In this document: piece after piece, positions 1 through 13,459 of the stretch
Layout: each line of letters begins with the position of its first letter
Position numbering within the stretch: the first letter of the stretch is position 1
DNA from: Bradysia coprophila
Taxonomy: Eukaryota; Arthropoda; Insecta; Diptera; Sciaridae
DNA length: 64,000 nucleotides
Direction of reading: 5' to 3'
Assembly: GCF_014529535.1 (NCBI RefSeq)
Contig: NW_023503305.1
Span: 840,069-904,068 of the forward strand
Notes under the pieces: model-generated
Seen by the model: only the letters and a program-made list of their open reading frames with translations
Database searches by the model: none
What the model was told of the DNA's origin: nothing
Position numbers and translations under genes: made by a program

Positions 1-787
1 TGTGCGACTTTTCTTAGAGCAATCTTCATGGAACTTAACCTCATCAACTAGTGAACCGAATTAAGAAGAATCTCAGATGATCTAAGAAAGTCTTAATATA
101 CACTTCGACTTATTTTGGTAATTCACAGGTCTAATCAGGATATCGCATGTGGAAACAAGTTGGATAATCCAACTTGGATTAACAACATTGAAAATGTATC
201 TTCTTCATTTTCTCACACTGTATTAAAGACAAAAATAAAAACCTTTTCAAGGAACAAATTAAAATAAAAAGAAATCGAAAATTGAATAAATATTTGCACG
301 ATGTATGCCTGCATTCACATTATAATAATTGTTGCTACCAAGTTTAATTTTATTTAGAAATTCCTGTCTGCATGTATCACCATTATAATTTACTTTCGAG
401 TCTTGTCAGATATGGAAATGGAATTTGAAAGATTTTTTTTTCTTCATTATTCTGTTGTCTGAATCATTTTAGAACTTATCATAAATACGTGCATAAGCAT
501 AAGAATGGATAACTGTTTTGAACAGCTTGATGCAATCTGACTGTGATGTGGATTATTTATTTATAAAAAAAAAACGTATTCCGATTAAATGCCAACGATG
601 CATACAGCCTTGGACACAAACACAGTCCTTGTGATTCAACAAATACGGAGTAAATGAAGGAAGTTTTTATCGCAAATACTGCCAAAGAAGCAATCAGTTC
701 TTCGAAATATGTTTTCAGGTCATTTTCAAAGGTTCAGAAAGGACAAATTCAGGACGCACAAAACTAATTCAATCACCCTTTATTGAA

Positions 788-1066
788 CTCGTAAGTAGAG
801 ATTGATTTATCGACTTCGGTAAATTTTCCGTAAGAAGCACTTAAAGGTCAAATCACGTAAATTTACGCACTATTGCTAATGCAATTCTCATCAGCTTAGT
901 AACATCTTTCGATGGAGGCATTGTCGTGAGACATTATATCGCAATGGCACAAGAAATTGATGACAATTTCAATTAGCGTAAAGTAATTAGCATAAGTACT
1001 CTGACCTACAGGGGCTATTTACCGAAATTTTACTGAAATCGGTAGATGCAATCTCTATTCGTAGGT
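788..1066. repeat. Imperfect terminal inverted repeats, possible decayed MITE
   Basis: The left side (about 788-830: GTAAGTAGAGATTGATTTAT then CGACTTCGGTAAATTTT) is roughly the reverse complement of the right side (about 1018-1066: CCGAAATTTTACTGAAATCG then GCAATCTCTATTCG). The arms have several mismatches and no clear target-site duplication, so this is probably an old, decayed element. Confidence 0.4.
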
Positions 1067-1229
1067 GGTATGTTTGTCTTGTTGTCGGTGATAGTGGTTT
1101 TCCGTTGTTCATGCCAATGAGATATTATTTAATGTTTAAACCTCCAAACACGCCAACGTCAGGTTAACCTATCCGGTTGACCCTGAACTTGACTTGTAGT
1201 CCCGAATTTGAATCTTTAATTTGTTTCCT

Positions 1230-1296
1230 AAGTTGGAATTGGTTTTTGCAAGTCAAGTCAAAGTCAAGTCAAGTAAGTTGGAATTGGTTTTTGCAA
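1230..1296. repeat. 22-bp direct repeat, period 45
   Basis: The unit AAGTTGGAATTGGTTTTTGC (plus AA) occurs at 1230-1251 and again at 1275-1296. The spacer is built of GTCAA/AGTCAAGTC words. This looks like a local tandem duplication with no gene attached. Confidence 0.6.
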
Positions 1297-3771
1297 AGCT
1301 ACAGATGACGGCTGTAAATCGTGTCATCGTGGGACTACTATCAATTTATCTACAAAGCGATTTAGTTAGTTTTGCATTACCCGAATTTGAACTGTTCGGA
1401 ACCTTCATTTCAATAGAAATAAAATTATTTCCAGAAAATTCATCTTCGACATTTTGATAATAAAGTGGGGTAATTCAATGTGCATCGCCTTTGTCAGGAA
1501 CATCATTTAGTTGCCTAATTGTATCACGCAAATACGAAATTAAATATTTAAGTGATGATGTATGTAATATTACGCGAGGGTGTGTAGGAATGAAGGGAAA
1601 ATCCAGTAAAACGTAATTAAAATCGGATACTTGTTGAGTCAAAAAAATAAATAGAAAGACCGTTGGTGTGATTAAACAACTTTATGGTGTCTCTATACAG
1701 ATTAATGCACAGTTTAAGCATTTTATAGAAAAATTTTATGTTTGAAATTAAGTCGTGGTTTCAGTCTAAGCGTAAGTAATCATTGCTCTTAATTCATCAA
1801 AATTAAAGAGGACCTACTTTCAAGAAAACTTTTTCTAAAAAAAAAATTGGTAAATCTTAGAAGGCCGTGTTTCCCGAAGTGTTTCCAGGGAATAGGACCT
1901 TAAATTAAGTGACAAAAATCATCACGAAATTTGCTTACACATGTCAGACTCAGAATAATCTGATAAAATGGCAAATTTTCTCCAAGTATATCCACGTTAT
2001 GGGTGTGTGATGATTCGGCGATCGGAATGGAAGAGGTGAAATCAATGAATGTACTGTACATACTATTGAAAAGTTACGATTTCGAAACTACACACGAAAA
2101 CTGGACTTTTCATCCCTAGTTGTGTAAGTAACTCTTTCCCCAATTTTTATTTTCCCGAGTCTAATCTTTTCTCTTGAATGGGACTCTTAATTAGTAGACG
2201 AACAATTCGATTTTTGACATCTCTCCGTTCCCCGATTTCCGAACCATCGGACACCACTAGTTCACGTCATATAAGACTTATTAAATAAGAGCGTTTCGAA
2301 ATTGTTCGAAAAATTTCAGTACAAATCGACACAAAAATAACATTGAAACAACAAAACGTCCGTACGTCATAAAATGCATTCCCTTTCGTTCGAACAACAT
2401 CCAAAGTTTCTCATTTAATCGGTCTCTAGGGCACAGTTTCATTTTATTCATCTAAGGAGCTATTCTGATAACGTAAACAAATGGAATCATCTAAGCGACA
2501 CAACGTTTAGATCGATCCATATAACCACCAAGACATAATAACTACATGCACTAACGGATTGAAAGTGACAATATCACTTTCGGAACCCTGTGCATGTAAA
2601 ATTTAAAATGAAGCTAAGGAGAAACTGTTTTGTTGTTAATTTACGTTGGAGTTATTGTAACGCTTGCCCCCGGCTAGTCGACTTCGCATTTACAATCCAA
2701 AGAAAATTTATTGCCTTACTTGCATAATCTAACCGTCCACGTAAATAAATTTGATTTTTCTTTTTCGAATCGTTTTCTTTAACACAAATTTCGACCCGTG
2801 GCAAGTATTATATAAATTGAAATTGTTAACAGTTTTTATGGGTCGAAATGATGCAAAAATTTACAATTCATTTATTATTCTAAGATTGCGAGGTTTCTGG
2901 CTATGTTCTGAATGCTTAAGCTTTCATTCAGAAGAAGTTAGGTTCCTTATTCGTTACGGTGTAAATTGTATGCATTTTCGTTCATAATTGCGTTTCAACT
3001 AAGTTTAAACCAACGGAACCAATAATTTAACTTTCCATTTTTATCGTCTCAATACGCCTTTTATCGACAAGAGTTTGTTTTTTTATTGTGACGATGTTTT
3101 CTTTAGGTAGACTACACAGAGCAATGTATTGATTCAATTTAAAAAAGAAATACCGTTGAAAACCCGAAACGGAGCTTGATTTCCACTTACGCCGTTTACG
3201 CGTGAATTATAGTAAACTGTACGCCCTTCCTATCAATATCTATTTTAATATTCTGTGCCTTAGCGGAAATTTTGCCAATTCAGTAAGGGCACAAGTTAGG
3301 ATCCTGCATGATAGTTCGGGCGAGAAAATGTCCATTTTCTTCACTCTTGTTTTGACAGGAGAGAAAAATGTAAAAAAATATTTGAAAAACTATTTTAAAC
3401 AAAGTGATGTTTTGTTTGTAAAGGCAAACGGTTTACCTCGTCTCCTACATATGAAAAACATTGTGTTCACCTCTGGGAGAAACTTGGAAATTCAAACTAG
3501 AGAGATTCGTGGCACTCGCTTTTTATTTTCTTCCCTCTAGTAAAATAATTGTTTTGTACGGCTGTGAGATCCTTCTTTTTACATACAAGCATCAAGAAGG
3601 TTGTTAAAGGTAGTTTTGGCTTTAAAGGACCAAAAGTTTAATGTTTGTTCGTCTCTCTACAGGAACCCAGACGGACAGTCCTAGAGACTTGAAACGCATC
3701 GAATAATGACGAAAAGTTAGGACTACCCGACGAAAAATTTCTCATTTTCATGCGTTATTTGATTTGATAAG

Positions 3772-4315
3772 AGACGACGAAGGTTTCTTAAAGACAAATT
3801 GGTATCATAAGGAAACGTGGTCCGGTCGATACATCAATTTCTACTCGTCGCTTCCGTTCAACTAGGTACGTTGCTGTACCGTATGTTAGCGGTTTATTTG
3901 AAAAGATTAAGTTGTTGTTCAAAAATTTCAACATTGAAGTAGTTGCTAGAGGTGAGAATAACTTGAAGCAAAACTTCTTCACGAGACTAAAAGACAAAGT
4001 ACCTAAGTTACTTCAATCCAATTTGATCTACATGGTCAAGTGCAGCTGTTCCTATTATATACATAGGACAAACTCGAAGAAAGTTAGAAAAACGCCTAGC
4101 CGATCACCAATACCATTCTAAAGTCGGAAATAAGCAACACAGTGTGAACATTTAATTGATACAGGATACACAGTTGATTGGAAAAAGTCAAAAATTCCCA
4201 AGAAAGTATCTAACCAACGCGCCACATCATGGAAATGATTGAAATTAAAACGCACAAAAATACCATCAACAATCAACAAGATTGCAAGTACTTGTCCAAC
4301 AAAACGTACTACTAG
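3772..4315 (+). mobile_element. Penelope-like retroelement 3' remnant (RT tail and GIY-YIG)
   Basis: Three forward frames read in order give the end of a Penelope-like element (PLE) protein. From 3785 there is TNWYHKETWSGRYINFYSSL, typical of the PLE reverse transcriptase, interrupted by a TAG at 3863-3865. From about 3870 comes a linker with FFTRLKDKVPKLLQSNLIYM. Near 4057, after a one-base frame change, comes YIGQTRRKLEKRLADHQ, the start of the GIY-YIG nuclease, then a stop. Further pieces (HLIDTGYTVDWKKSK, MEMIEIKTHKNTINNQQD) follow in other frames up to about 4315. The order of parts matches the family. The copy is truncated at its 5' end and dead. No terminal repeats or target duplication were seen. 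Confidence 0.75.
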
Positions 4316-4741
4316 CGCCTTTGAATCAGAACACTTGTGTGAGGCTGTTGAGTGTTTCAGTTGTCCATTTGGACGTTGTATAGCTCGATGCTATTTCGTT
4401 TTGTTTTTATCAGTTGAAATTTTTGTTGATGTCTAACGAAGTCTTCCGGTGACAAGAGTAATTTAAATGTCTTGCATTAAATGCGTTCAGGTGAATTTAC
4501 GATTTCTTTCGAAATTAGTTATTCTGATTTTAACGTAAATTTTGTTTGATTAGATTATATAACAATCATGAGAGCTTCTTGTCAACCGTATGTTTAATGA
4601 CGTAGTATGTATACATGTACGTACTGAATGACCCTATAGGTATGTTTAACCTCTAGTCAGTTTGAATGAAATGTTTTAGTTTGTTAAGAAATTGTTTTTG
4701 TTGTATTCCAGTTTTATGAATCTCTATTGATAATGGCCCAG

Positions 4742-5135
4742 TTAAGAGGGCAGACTAGGTGTGAAGTAGGCTATATATTGAAAAATTGGTTTTAAAATTA
4801 ATGTAGACCATTTAATGAAAATCTGTTCCAGCAATTAGATGAGCAATATGTTTATCTATCTCTAAAAAATGAAAAACGATTTACAATAAGCAACAGTTGG
4901 AAGAAAACCGATTTCCAAAAAAATATTGCATAGCCTAACTTTAAGCGACGTTCATATTTTGGAAATCGGTTTTCTTCCAACTGTTGCTTATTGTAAATCG
5001 TTTTTCATTTTTTAGAGATAGATAAACATATTGCTCATCTAATTGCTGGAACAGATTTTCATTAAATGGTCTACATTAATTTTAAAACCAATTTTTCAAT
5101 ATATAGCCTACTTCACACCTAGTCTGCCCTCTTAA
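4742..5135. repeat. Near-perfect palindrome, 179-bp arms, bounded by TTAA
   Basis: The arms 4742-4920 and 4957-5135 are almost exact reverse complements around a loop of about 36 bp. The outer ends read TTAAGAGGGCAGACTAGG and CCTAGTCTGCCCTCTTAA. The TTAA at both ends is what a piggyBac-type TTAA target duplication would leave, so a TTAA-targeting fold-back MITE is the likeliest explanation. The transcript of either strand would form a long hairpin. No coding capacity. Confidence 0.75.
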
Positions 5136-5899
5136 TGAGCCGAAAGATTTGGAAATAATTAATAAACATTTGAGCAATTCCGATAACAAAAAGTTTTAAA
5201 AAAAACGGTATTTGATTCGCGAATGCGCGATTTTTTTTTGCCTCTTTACGTACGTTGTGGATGCGTTCGTTGAACAATGAAACATTATTGCGACGCGTAG
5301 AAATTTTTGACGCGTGAAAATTTATTTTTGACGGAAATGGATAGTAGGTACGTTTTCAAAAGAATCCCTCTAAGGGACTAAGGGTAGGACAAAACGTCCG
5401 TTCGTAACCTGTGTGCATCGATCAGAAATGATCGGCCCTAACTGATGAAATCTAAGCCGGCAATCGTTACCGTTGGTCTTCACTTAGTTGACACATACCG
5501 AATCAAAATTTTATATTAAAATGTTTGAATTTAAAATATGGAATTCGTAAAACTAAAAAAAAATTAAAACAAATTTACAGAATCTTTGGTTTTATCTACA
5601 TATTCTCCTCAATTTCATTTTAGCTATGTAGGCCATATTTATAATTGATGTTTTTTTAAAACAAATTTCGAAATAACTCGCATTTTTTGTGTGGTTGTTT
5701 CTTCATTTTTCAATAATTCAAATTCCTAAGCTAAAAACTAATTTTTCACTCACATTTTGTTTGTTTAATTTTGAATTCATTTTACCAACATTCACACAAC
5801 GGTACCGCCTGGAGTGCTTGATGGCGGACTTGAAGACATATGTTGCGACATACTCTGAAATTGTGAGAGAATTTTTTGTTGTGTGTTTTATGACCAAGA
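5136..5899. other. 3' flank of Wdr20, nothing recognised
   Basis: AT-rich sequence with homopolymer runs. The overlapping open frames on both strands near 5690-5950 are short, lack a domain and partly overlap the Wdr20 stop on the other strand. I see no gene. Confidence 0.6.
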
Positions 5900-8800
5900 T
5901 CAATTCCAATCAAAATTTACCGAAAATCCCGGTCGAGCCCATGTGTAAATAATACCATCTTGGCATGCGGTCAGGAAACAATCTTCGCGAAATATCAACG
6001 CCGTCAATCGTTCGTGCGCGATTTTCTTACAAACTAATGGTTCGAGTAACGGACACTCGTCGAACCGGGGACAAACGGATGTTCCAATAACAGCCATTGG
6101 GTCGTACGTCGGTACTATGCTATTCGACGAAAATTTGGAATTTTTCACGGATGACGTTGAATTGTCGGCTGTTGCACTGTTGTGATTGTGCATGAAACCG
6201 GTATGGTTGCCGGTCGATTTGGAAAATGTGAAAGTTTTTTTGTGACCATGATTACCATCGCCGGATGACGAGGATTTTTTGTCGTTGCCGAAACTAAAAT
6301 TTGATAAACGTTGCGTTATTGAATTGAAGGCGGTTTGGCCGACTGTATCCGATGATTTCGAAGCATTTGTCGATTTACCAGCGTCAATTGGAGAATTCTC
6401 ATTTTTACCTACGCTACTGGACACATTCACACAATTTCCGGTCACACTCGCCCTACCACTAATGCTATTTGATGTTGTTTTATTCGTACTACTAAAATGT
6501 TTGCTAATATTTTCATTTACCGAACTGCGACCACTCTCACTTCCGCTCGTACAATTGGCTGTCGCAAATTTACTTCCGGATTTGCTACTACTGTTGCTAC
6601 TATTTTTACTACTACTGTCGACAGCATCTTTATTTATACCCATCATACCCGAACCACTCGCTGTCGGATTTATCACTTTTATATCATTACAATAAACTTG
6701 ACCGCTGCATTCTCCATTCACCTGGGGATCGTGGGAACCGAGCCGTTGTCGTATTTCATACGATTGTCTTAACGTATCTTCGGTTATATCCCACAGACAT
6801 AATTGTGTGTCCTGGCTAACCGATCCCAATCGATAACAGTTACCTAATTTATCCGGAAGGATTGCACTATCACGACATGACGATGTCGATCGTTTTCCCA
6901 TTGGTGGAATGCTTTCCGTGTCGATATCTTTGTGGTTGTTGTAACACCGATAGCTATCGTTGATGGGATTTTCGTCGTCCGAAAAATCGGGTCCATCCCA
7001 TGTGGGAAACGTTGTGAACGGATCGAACGCTACCACTGACACCCACGATCTGTGGCCCTGGCCTCGTGCAACAACCCGTCGTTCGTGCAACGACCAGACA
7101 GTGACCAAATCGTCTTCACCGCCAACCACAATGTATTTACCGTCGGGACTCCAACACACACAGAGGAAACCACCAAAATACGATCGTGCTACGCCCATTA
7201 ATTCCATTTTGTCATAGTTAAATACACGCAGGAAGCCGTCTTGGGATACAATTGCCAACATTAGACCACACGGCGAAAAACAAAATTCGTTTATGCAACA
7301 GTTCGGATCATTGCTGAACGTCCATTTGTACAGAGGATTACGCGTCGATTTCGATTTGCATACGTCAATCTTAAAACCGTCACAAGATTTGAAATTTTGA
7401 TAGCTTGGTGCAGAAGGCGTACAGGGTAATTCCTCATTGTATAGATATAAATGACCGGATGAATGTGACGCTAAAAATAAATTTGGCGAGTTCGGCAACC
7501 ATTTTAGGCAAGTAACTTTCGTTTTGTCTATAAATCTCTGGAAAAAGAAAATGAGAAAAGAAAAAATTATCGCCACACATTGAAACGTTGCCAATTTAGC
7601 AAGTAAAGTAAAATATTCCAATCTCATACATCTTCATTAAATAGTCGTCCTTGTTCCCGTTTACCCGGTTGCACTAGTTGAATTTGTCCCGTTGTAAAAC
7701 CAACAAGCAATGGTGCACCATCTGGAACAGCTACACTCTGGTTAAAATCGTGACAGCTAGGATTTGTTCCTTTGTATAATTTCTTGTCCAGTGGTTTGCC
7801 CATATCGACCGTCGGAATCTGAGAGTCAAAAAAGAAAACAGTTCAGGTCGGACCACTAAATCATTCTAATCATAAAAAAGTAGTTTGTGTTTCCCTAGTG
7901 TCCGTGAATTCTCTAGGTGTAAAATCTTCAAAGTAATTTTTCCCTAATCGTTTGAATTATGGCATTTCGTTCGGGTGTCTCTTCATTGGTTAACCGTCCG
8001 TGATATGGGAATTTTTTCAGAGCTGAGCTATTGCTTTGTATGCTCTCTTCAATTAGACCAATTTTAAATTCTCCAGGAACTCTAACTGATAACGATAAAG
8101 CACAGAATTGTATTCTTGATAAAGCTCCCGATGTAATGATAAATAACAACAAGAGAGATGGTATTTGTACCCGAGTCTAGGCAACCAAAAAAAAAAAATA
8201 TTTGCATTGCTTGAGGCATTTCCGTAAGCGGAGTGGCGCTTACTTTGAGGTAGTAAATCACAGTGACGACAAATTACACCCCGGTTTAGAACTTTTAATT
8301 TTGCCAAGGGTAAGACAATCCAAGTAAGACAATCCGTGGGCCAAAAGAACATATGTTGGTAAAGAGAGCGATGCTGATATGTGATGAAATGCACGTGGAA
8401 CGAATGAAACAGACAGAGCCCATCGAAAAGTAAAAACATATCTTGAGATTAGTTTAAAACATAAAATTCATAAACTATCTGAAACTAATCCAATTGCTGC
8501 ATTATAATGTCAACAACATAAACTCATTTTCGATTTACATGGTTTCTTGCGATTGAGTGAAGTGAGTATCACTCGGTAGTCAGTTGTCTGCACAGGGGTG
8601 TAACTTAGAACAATTTTTGATTTTTGTACCAGCCTGTTGAATCGTTCAAAAACGTCGACTCGTTTTTTAATTTTCTGAATGTGTGCAATACCGGCTCAGC
8701 TCATTACCGACAATACCACAACATGTACCGAATTTTTTTTTGAACCGGTGTGTGGCGAATTTAAGTCGCATTTGCGTCTAGTTCTCCAATTAATTTAATT

Positions 8801-11800
8801 AAAATCTGATTCTTATTGTAAAAAAAAAACCTGGAACGAACCGAACAATTCTTATGATCTGGAATTTTGATTACCCAACGCAAACCCAGTCAAATAAATC
8901 GACAAACATTTTAAATGCAAATTTAACCGATTTCTGTGATACAATTGGAAATTCCAGATCATACGAATTGTTCGGTTCGTTCCAGGGTTTCTTTTTTAAA
9001 TCATATAAAATTTTAATCAATTTAATAAAGGAAGTAGTAGCAACATCGATTTTCTGTTATAGTAACTTTCAATTGTCTTCGGCAGCCTAAAATCGATGGT
9101 ATTTTACGACAATTTTTACGGTAAAGTGGTACAACCATGGTTGTCTGTCACTCATCGAATGAAAACATTTTGTAAACATGGTTATTGGTATCGTTAAAGC
9201 TGAAAGTGATTTAAAACGACACAATAATAATGAGGGGAAAATTGTGCATTTTGTATGGCTTCACAATATACTACAATAAGCAAAACTGCAAGTTAATACA
9301 GGCATTAACCGTGTAACTGAGCATTTGTTTTTCCAGTTAAAGGTTTTTATATTCTGCACAATGTTAAAACCGCAAATGTAACTGAAAATCTCATCAAATT
9401 AACTAATTATCTAGCCAAACATGTTTTTTGTTTGTTATTTGAAATTGTCTATCTTTCTATAAGGAAACGGGAAAACCATTTTTTGCGGATTTAGTGTGTA
9501 CCGCATACCGAAAACATTTTTTTTTTTTTGTCAAATTAGTTCAGAAAGGCATTGTCGCATTTTATTTAGTTTTTAATTTGTTTCCATAGAAAATGAACGA
9601 AATGAACGGAAATAATTCTCGTCAAATTGAAAATGTTTTGTTCACAATGTTATAATATAACGTTTTCTTGTGACGGAAGCGAAGGTAACAGTATAAATAA
9701 ACTCAATGTTATGACTGACGCTTTCAGATAACGATGTTATCAATGGGAAAAAGCTTGTTTCACGTAACGATTTCAGACATCCATTCCTCTCGTGTATATA
9801 CGAGAATCATTGAAAATAAATACAAAAAAAAATATATTTATTTTCTCGCTCTCTGGCAACAATAACACAGCTGAAATAGCATTATTGCATTATTGCTAAT
9901 CCGGTCGTAAGCTCATCGACATTTTCAGTAAATTGTTGCGGCAAAGTTTTCCTGGTGCAAAATCTCTCGTGAAATTCAAATATTTCACTTTTATCGAAAT
10001 CAGCAAATGTTTACTTTATTATTGCGATAATTAAAACTTGCGATAATGGTTGTTCTACATCACAAATACGGTTTATAACACACAATCAACAATCAACAAG
10101 TTACAGAGTTATTATTAATGATGCGCCAGTCAATGAATTTCAATTAAATAAAGATCCCCGTTCCGTTTTGTATTTTTCTCTCGCTTTGATGCTGAACGTT
10201 ACTCTGTTTTGATCGCTCCCAACGGCTTCCACTAAGCTTTTCAATAATTTTTTTTAAATTGTATCATTGATGAAATCGCAAATCCATCATTAATAATAGG
10301 CCATCAGCGCATAGCCGGATTTATATCGGGTTCAAGGGAAACCACGACATCGATTCAAGACATTACATCGTGCAATTTTCTAATTATTATTTCTTGTCGG
10401 AAATGAATGCACATGTGAAATGACAAAGATCAAGAAGAGATCAAAACGAATAAAAAGCAGATGTAATCAAGTAATCTCCGAGGTAGGTATATGTAGTGTA
10501 CCTATCCGAACGTTTTATTATAAATGAGAAACACACTTGTTGTGTTCCAATTTATTAAATTCTCGTGTACCATGTCCCCATTATAATGTCGACAATGCTG
10601 TTAAAATTGAATAGCTTAAATAATGCTCTGTTTGAAACGAGACTGAATAGTTTTGTTTCACTAATGTCACCGAAAGTTTTCCGATATTATCGTGTCATCA
10701 GCACAGTTATATCTGGTGAATATTTTGTCTTTACGGTGTGCTGACGCATCGTTATCAACATTTTAGATGAGTAAACAAACATCGTCGTGGAAGCGTAGTT
10801 TGTCTCGGTATTGTGGTTTCCAGTGGTGCTTTTAAAGCATCTATTGATTGTTATCTGTTCCAGACTCCAATCATTCACATTATACAGAATTGACAAGAAA
10901 AATAAATTGTCCTCAGGTGCAGGTGCAGAGTGCAGAAAAAATGATACCACCGGGATCAGTTTGTTACATTCTGATTATCTCTGTAGTTACCAATATGAAC
11001 TCGAATGAAGAGAATTTACCATGCAAAACCGGAAGAATTCATGTGCAACATAACTTGGGTCAACTGAGTGCATCACTGGGCAGGATGATCAGAATCATCA
11101 ACATAATTTTTATAATTCCGAAACGAGACAGTCTCCCTACTGACACAAATACTCAATTTACCGGGAAATTCACTTGTAATTGCTCACTTCCCGTTTTAAA
11201 TTTAGCTCATAGGCAATGACATATCAATAAAATCAGTGACAAGTGCTATGCAGTTTTGTTGAAACGTCAAATGGTAAACGATTATTGAGCGATCAAAGTC
11301 TTCTGTGGATTCTTCAAACGTGAATTGAGAACATTGCGAAGATTTACAACGCTTTTGATTTCTAGCATATTCCGCCGATCCATCCGACAATTTAGTAGTT
11401 GACACCGACAAGTCAAGAAATGTTATTCGATGCTTTGTTTTTGGGGTAATGATAGTAGCGCCTTTTTTAAATGATACTTTTTGAATCACTGGCCGACGCG
11501 TCAAACTGTGATCGAATCAATAAAATCGGTCACTCAATGCTTCTACGACCGGTTTGCTAACGGTAGCTGCCAATACCAAATGGTTAGACAAAACAAATCA
11601 ATTACCCTTTTGCATCCTCGAAAGGCGTACACATACAGCTCTTTGCCGAGATTAAAACATATTCGATCACCTCCAGTAGATGTTGCTGAACCGCCCGAAA
11701 ATATTTCCGATCCGTTTGTACATGGTGCACTGAGTTCACTTGTTGGTAATGTGCACAAACTGACACGAACTTGAGGGTTGCCCTGATTAGACTGATAATT

Positions 11801-11911
11801 GACTCGATTTGGCCGTGAAAATTCAGACACCACCAAGCTATATGTGCCTTCTCGAGTTATAAATTGAGTTTTCAAATCATCTTTGCCACTTTGATCGAGT
11901 TGAACTGCCAT
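5900..11911 (-). CDS. Wdr20: WDR20-like WD-repeat protein
   Basis: The predicted protein has about 710 residues in three exons: 11911-11606, 7818-7630 and 7537-5900 (306, 189 and 1638 bp, frame kept throughout). In vertebrates WDR20 is a WD40 cofactor that, with WDR48, activates the deubiquitinases USP12 and USP46. Exon 1 has the family N-terminus (TQFITREGTYSLV, SRPNRV, RICFNLGKELYVY). Exon 2 has KKLYKGTNPSCHDFN and LLVGFTTGQIQLV. Exon 3 has CKSKSTRNPLYKWT, YFGGFLCVCWSPDGKYIVVG, GGEDDLVTVWSL and the conserved tail ICKK-like VCKKIAHERLTALIF. A Ser/Asn-rich linker of about 170 residues lies before the last blade. ATG at 11911 is the first in-frame start before the conserved block. Intron 1 is 3.8 kb and contains a MITE; intron 2 is 92 bp. 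Function is inferred from homology. Confidence 0.9.
7819..11605 (-). other. Wdr20 intron 1
   Basis: The intron runs from donor GTAATT to acceptor CAG. Apart from the inverted-repeat element at 8828-8990 I see no nested gene. Open frames at 8053-8439 and 10687-11219 have no recognisable domain and overlap one another on opposite strands. Confidence 0.6.
8828..8990. mobile_element. MITE with about 40-bp terminal inverted repeats
   Basis: The left end CCTGGAACGAACCGAACAAT continues TC-T-TATGATCTGGAATTT. The right end is its reverse complement with one or two mismatches (ATTGTTCGGTTCGTTCCAGG). The interior is short and non-coding. The flanks are A- and T-rich, so a target duplication cannot be judged. 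It lies in Wdr20 intron 1. Confidence 0.65.
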
Positions 11912-13459
11912 GTTAGTAGTTCTGTATGTGGCGCTTCAATTAAATTCATGGGAATATGCAAATGAATAGTAATTTCACTTTTTTTTACAGTACAAATCGG
12001 GACGATTTTTTTCTTCTTTTTGATCAAAGTAGTGACTTTTGACATACACAACTTATCGAAAATGGCTAAGAATTGAACGAATGTAGGAAATGGAATGAAT
12101 GGAAATGAACCGGCATGACAATTGGAATCTTGCACAAATTGTTCATTTCGGATTCATTTAGACACCAAATTTGTACATACTTGATTTTATATCGCGATCC
12201 TACAAATTGGCTGCTTATGACATCGAGTGCAAAGTACTTTATTAGGCTATAGACGAGTAATTATGATTCAAAACCGCAGGCTGTGTGTCAAAATAAACAT
12301 CTTGAGCATAACAATAGTATATTGTTGTCTCGTCTCAAAAGTCTAGTACGAAAAGTTGCAAGAAGAGCCGAAGGAATAAGAGAAACAATGGTACAATTTA
12401 GTACAAAGCCTTGACCTTGCACATTCGAAGCCTGTGGCCTTTCCAGAGGAACGTGAACGTTGAATCGCTAGTAGTATTTCAAATTATGTAATCATCATTG
12501 CTTCACGATTTAAAGAATGGGTTGACAATATGTCAATAAATTTTACGAAAATCTCGTTAAATATCCCCGGAAAATTCTAATTTTTTAGAAAATCCTCATG
12601 GAATTTCATTTGCGAAATCCTTTTGTAGGCGACGATTCCCATGGCATTCGTATTTGACTTGCTTAAAGTCAAGTTACAAATTCTTCAATGCATGAGAATC
12701 GCCTTGTCGTCATTAGAATTCAAAATTATACGACACTCACGAGTGGTAAACCAATTTCTCTTATTTAGAAACCGGAACACCATAACATCAAGCATTAAGG
12801 CAAAGTTTTCAAGCTCCTTCTACTACCCTGCTTCCGTACAGTCGATGTCAGGAATTTGCTTGAGCTGATCCACTTATGCAGACAAACGTTCTTTTTTAAG
12901 GCTTTATATCTGCGACAGAGTTACTCGCTAAGTATGCTGCTGTAATTTGCATAAAAACTTAGGAATTCTTTTGTTTTGTTTTTCGAAAAAAAAATTATGC
13001 AAATTACGGCAGATTAGTGTAAAACCGTATAAAGATGTATGACCAGTTGTGTTTGAATGGGTGGATCAGGTAAATCAAATTTATGTCTTAATTTCACTGA
13101 CGTCGACTGTATGAACAAGCGAGAGGTGACTTGGTCACTCTATGGATTATTAAAACATCAGAAGATTAAAAGTATGTATAAACACTGAAGGTAATGTACA
13201 CCATGTTGTAAATATAAGTATTGGCGCAACGCACTTCAAGCAAAAGTGATCGTAGGCAGCAGCTGTCAAATAGAGGTATTTTGTATGAAATGGTTGTTTA
13301 CAGTGTTTTACAGTTGTGTGACACACTGTCAAGTTTCAGTACCATTTTTAAAGTACCACTCATACTTGAAGTGCGTTGATTGGCGACATATGAAACTCAT
13401 CCGAAACTTGGGTTCCATAAAGTTTTGTTATCCGCTGAGCATTTGCATTACCTTCAGTG
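11912..13459. other. Wdr20 5' flank, no gene recognised
   Basis: This lies between the divergently transcribed Wdr20 and Iba57 genes and should contain the Wdr20 promoter and 5' UTR. I could not fix a TATA box or initiator. The only structure seen is the hairpin at 12937-13013. Confidence 0.5.
12937..13013. repeat. Short inverted repeat
   Basis: CTGCTGTAATTTGCATAA is matched by the reverse complement TTATGCAAATTACGGCAG about 35 bp downstream, with one mismatch. Probably a hairpin or small element remnant; no function can be assigned. Confidence 0.55.

Larger units (their letters stand above)
1..3771. other. Intergenic, no recognised gene
   Basis: I find no conserved protein, splice-linked exon set or RNA gene here. 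Open frames are short, often start at non-ATG codons and have no recognisable domain; the longest (3202-3540) opens with GTG and resembles nothing I know. The stretch contains an imperfect inverted repeat (788-1066) and a 22-bp direct repeat. Confidence 0.6.

Noticed and set aside
3202-3540. 112-codon frame on the plus strand
   Set aside because: Starts with GTG, no domain, no splice context; probably chance.
6279-7217. Plus-strand open frames of 85-138 codons
   Set aside because: They are antisense shadows of the conserved Wdr20 exon 3.
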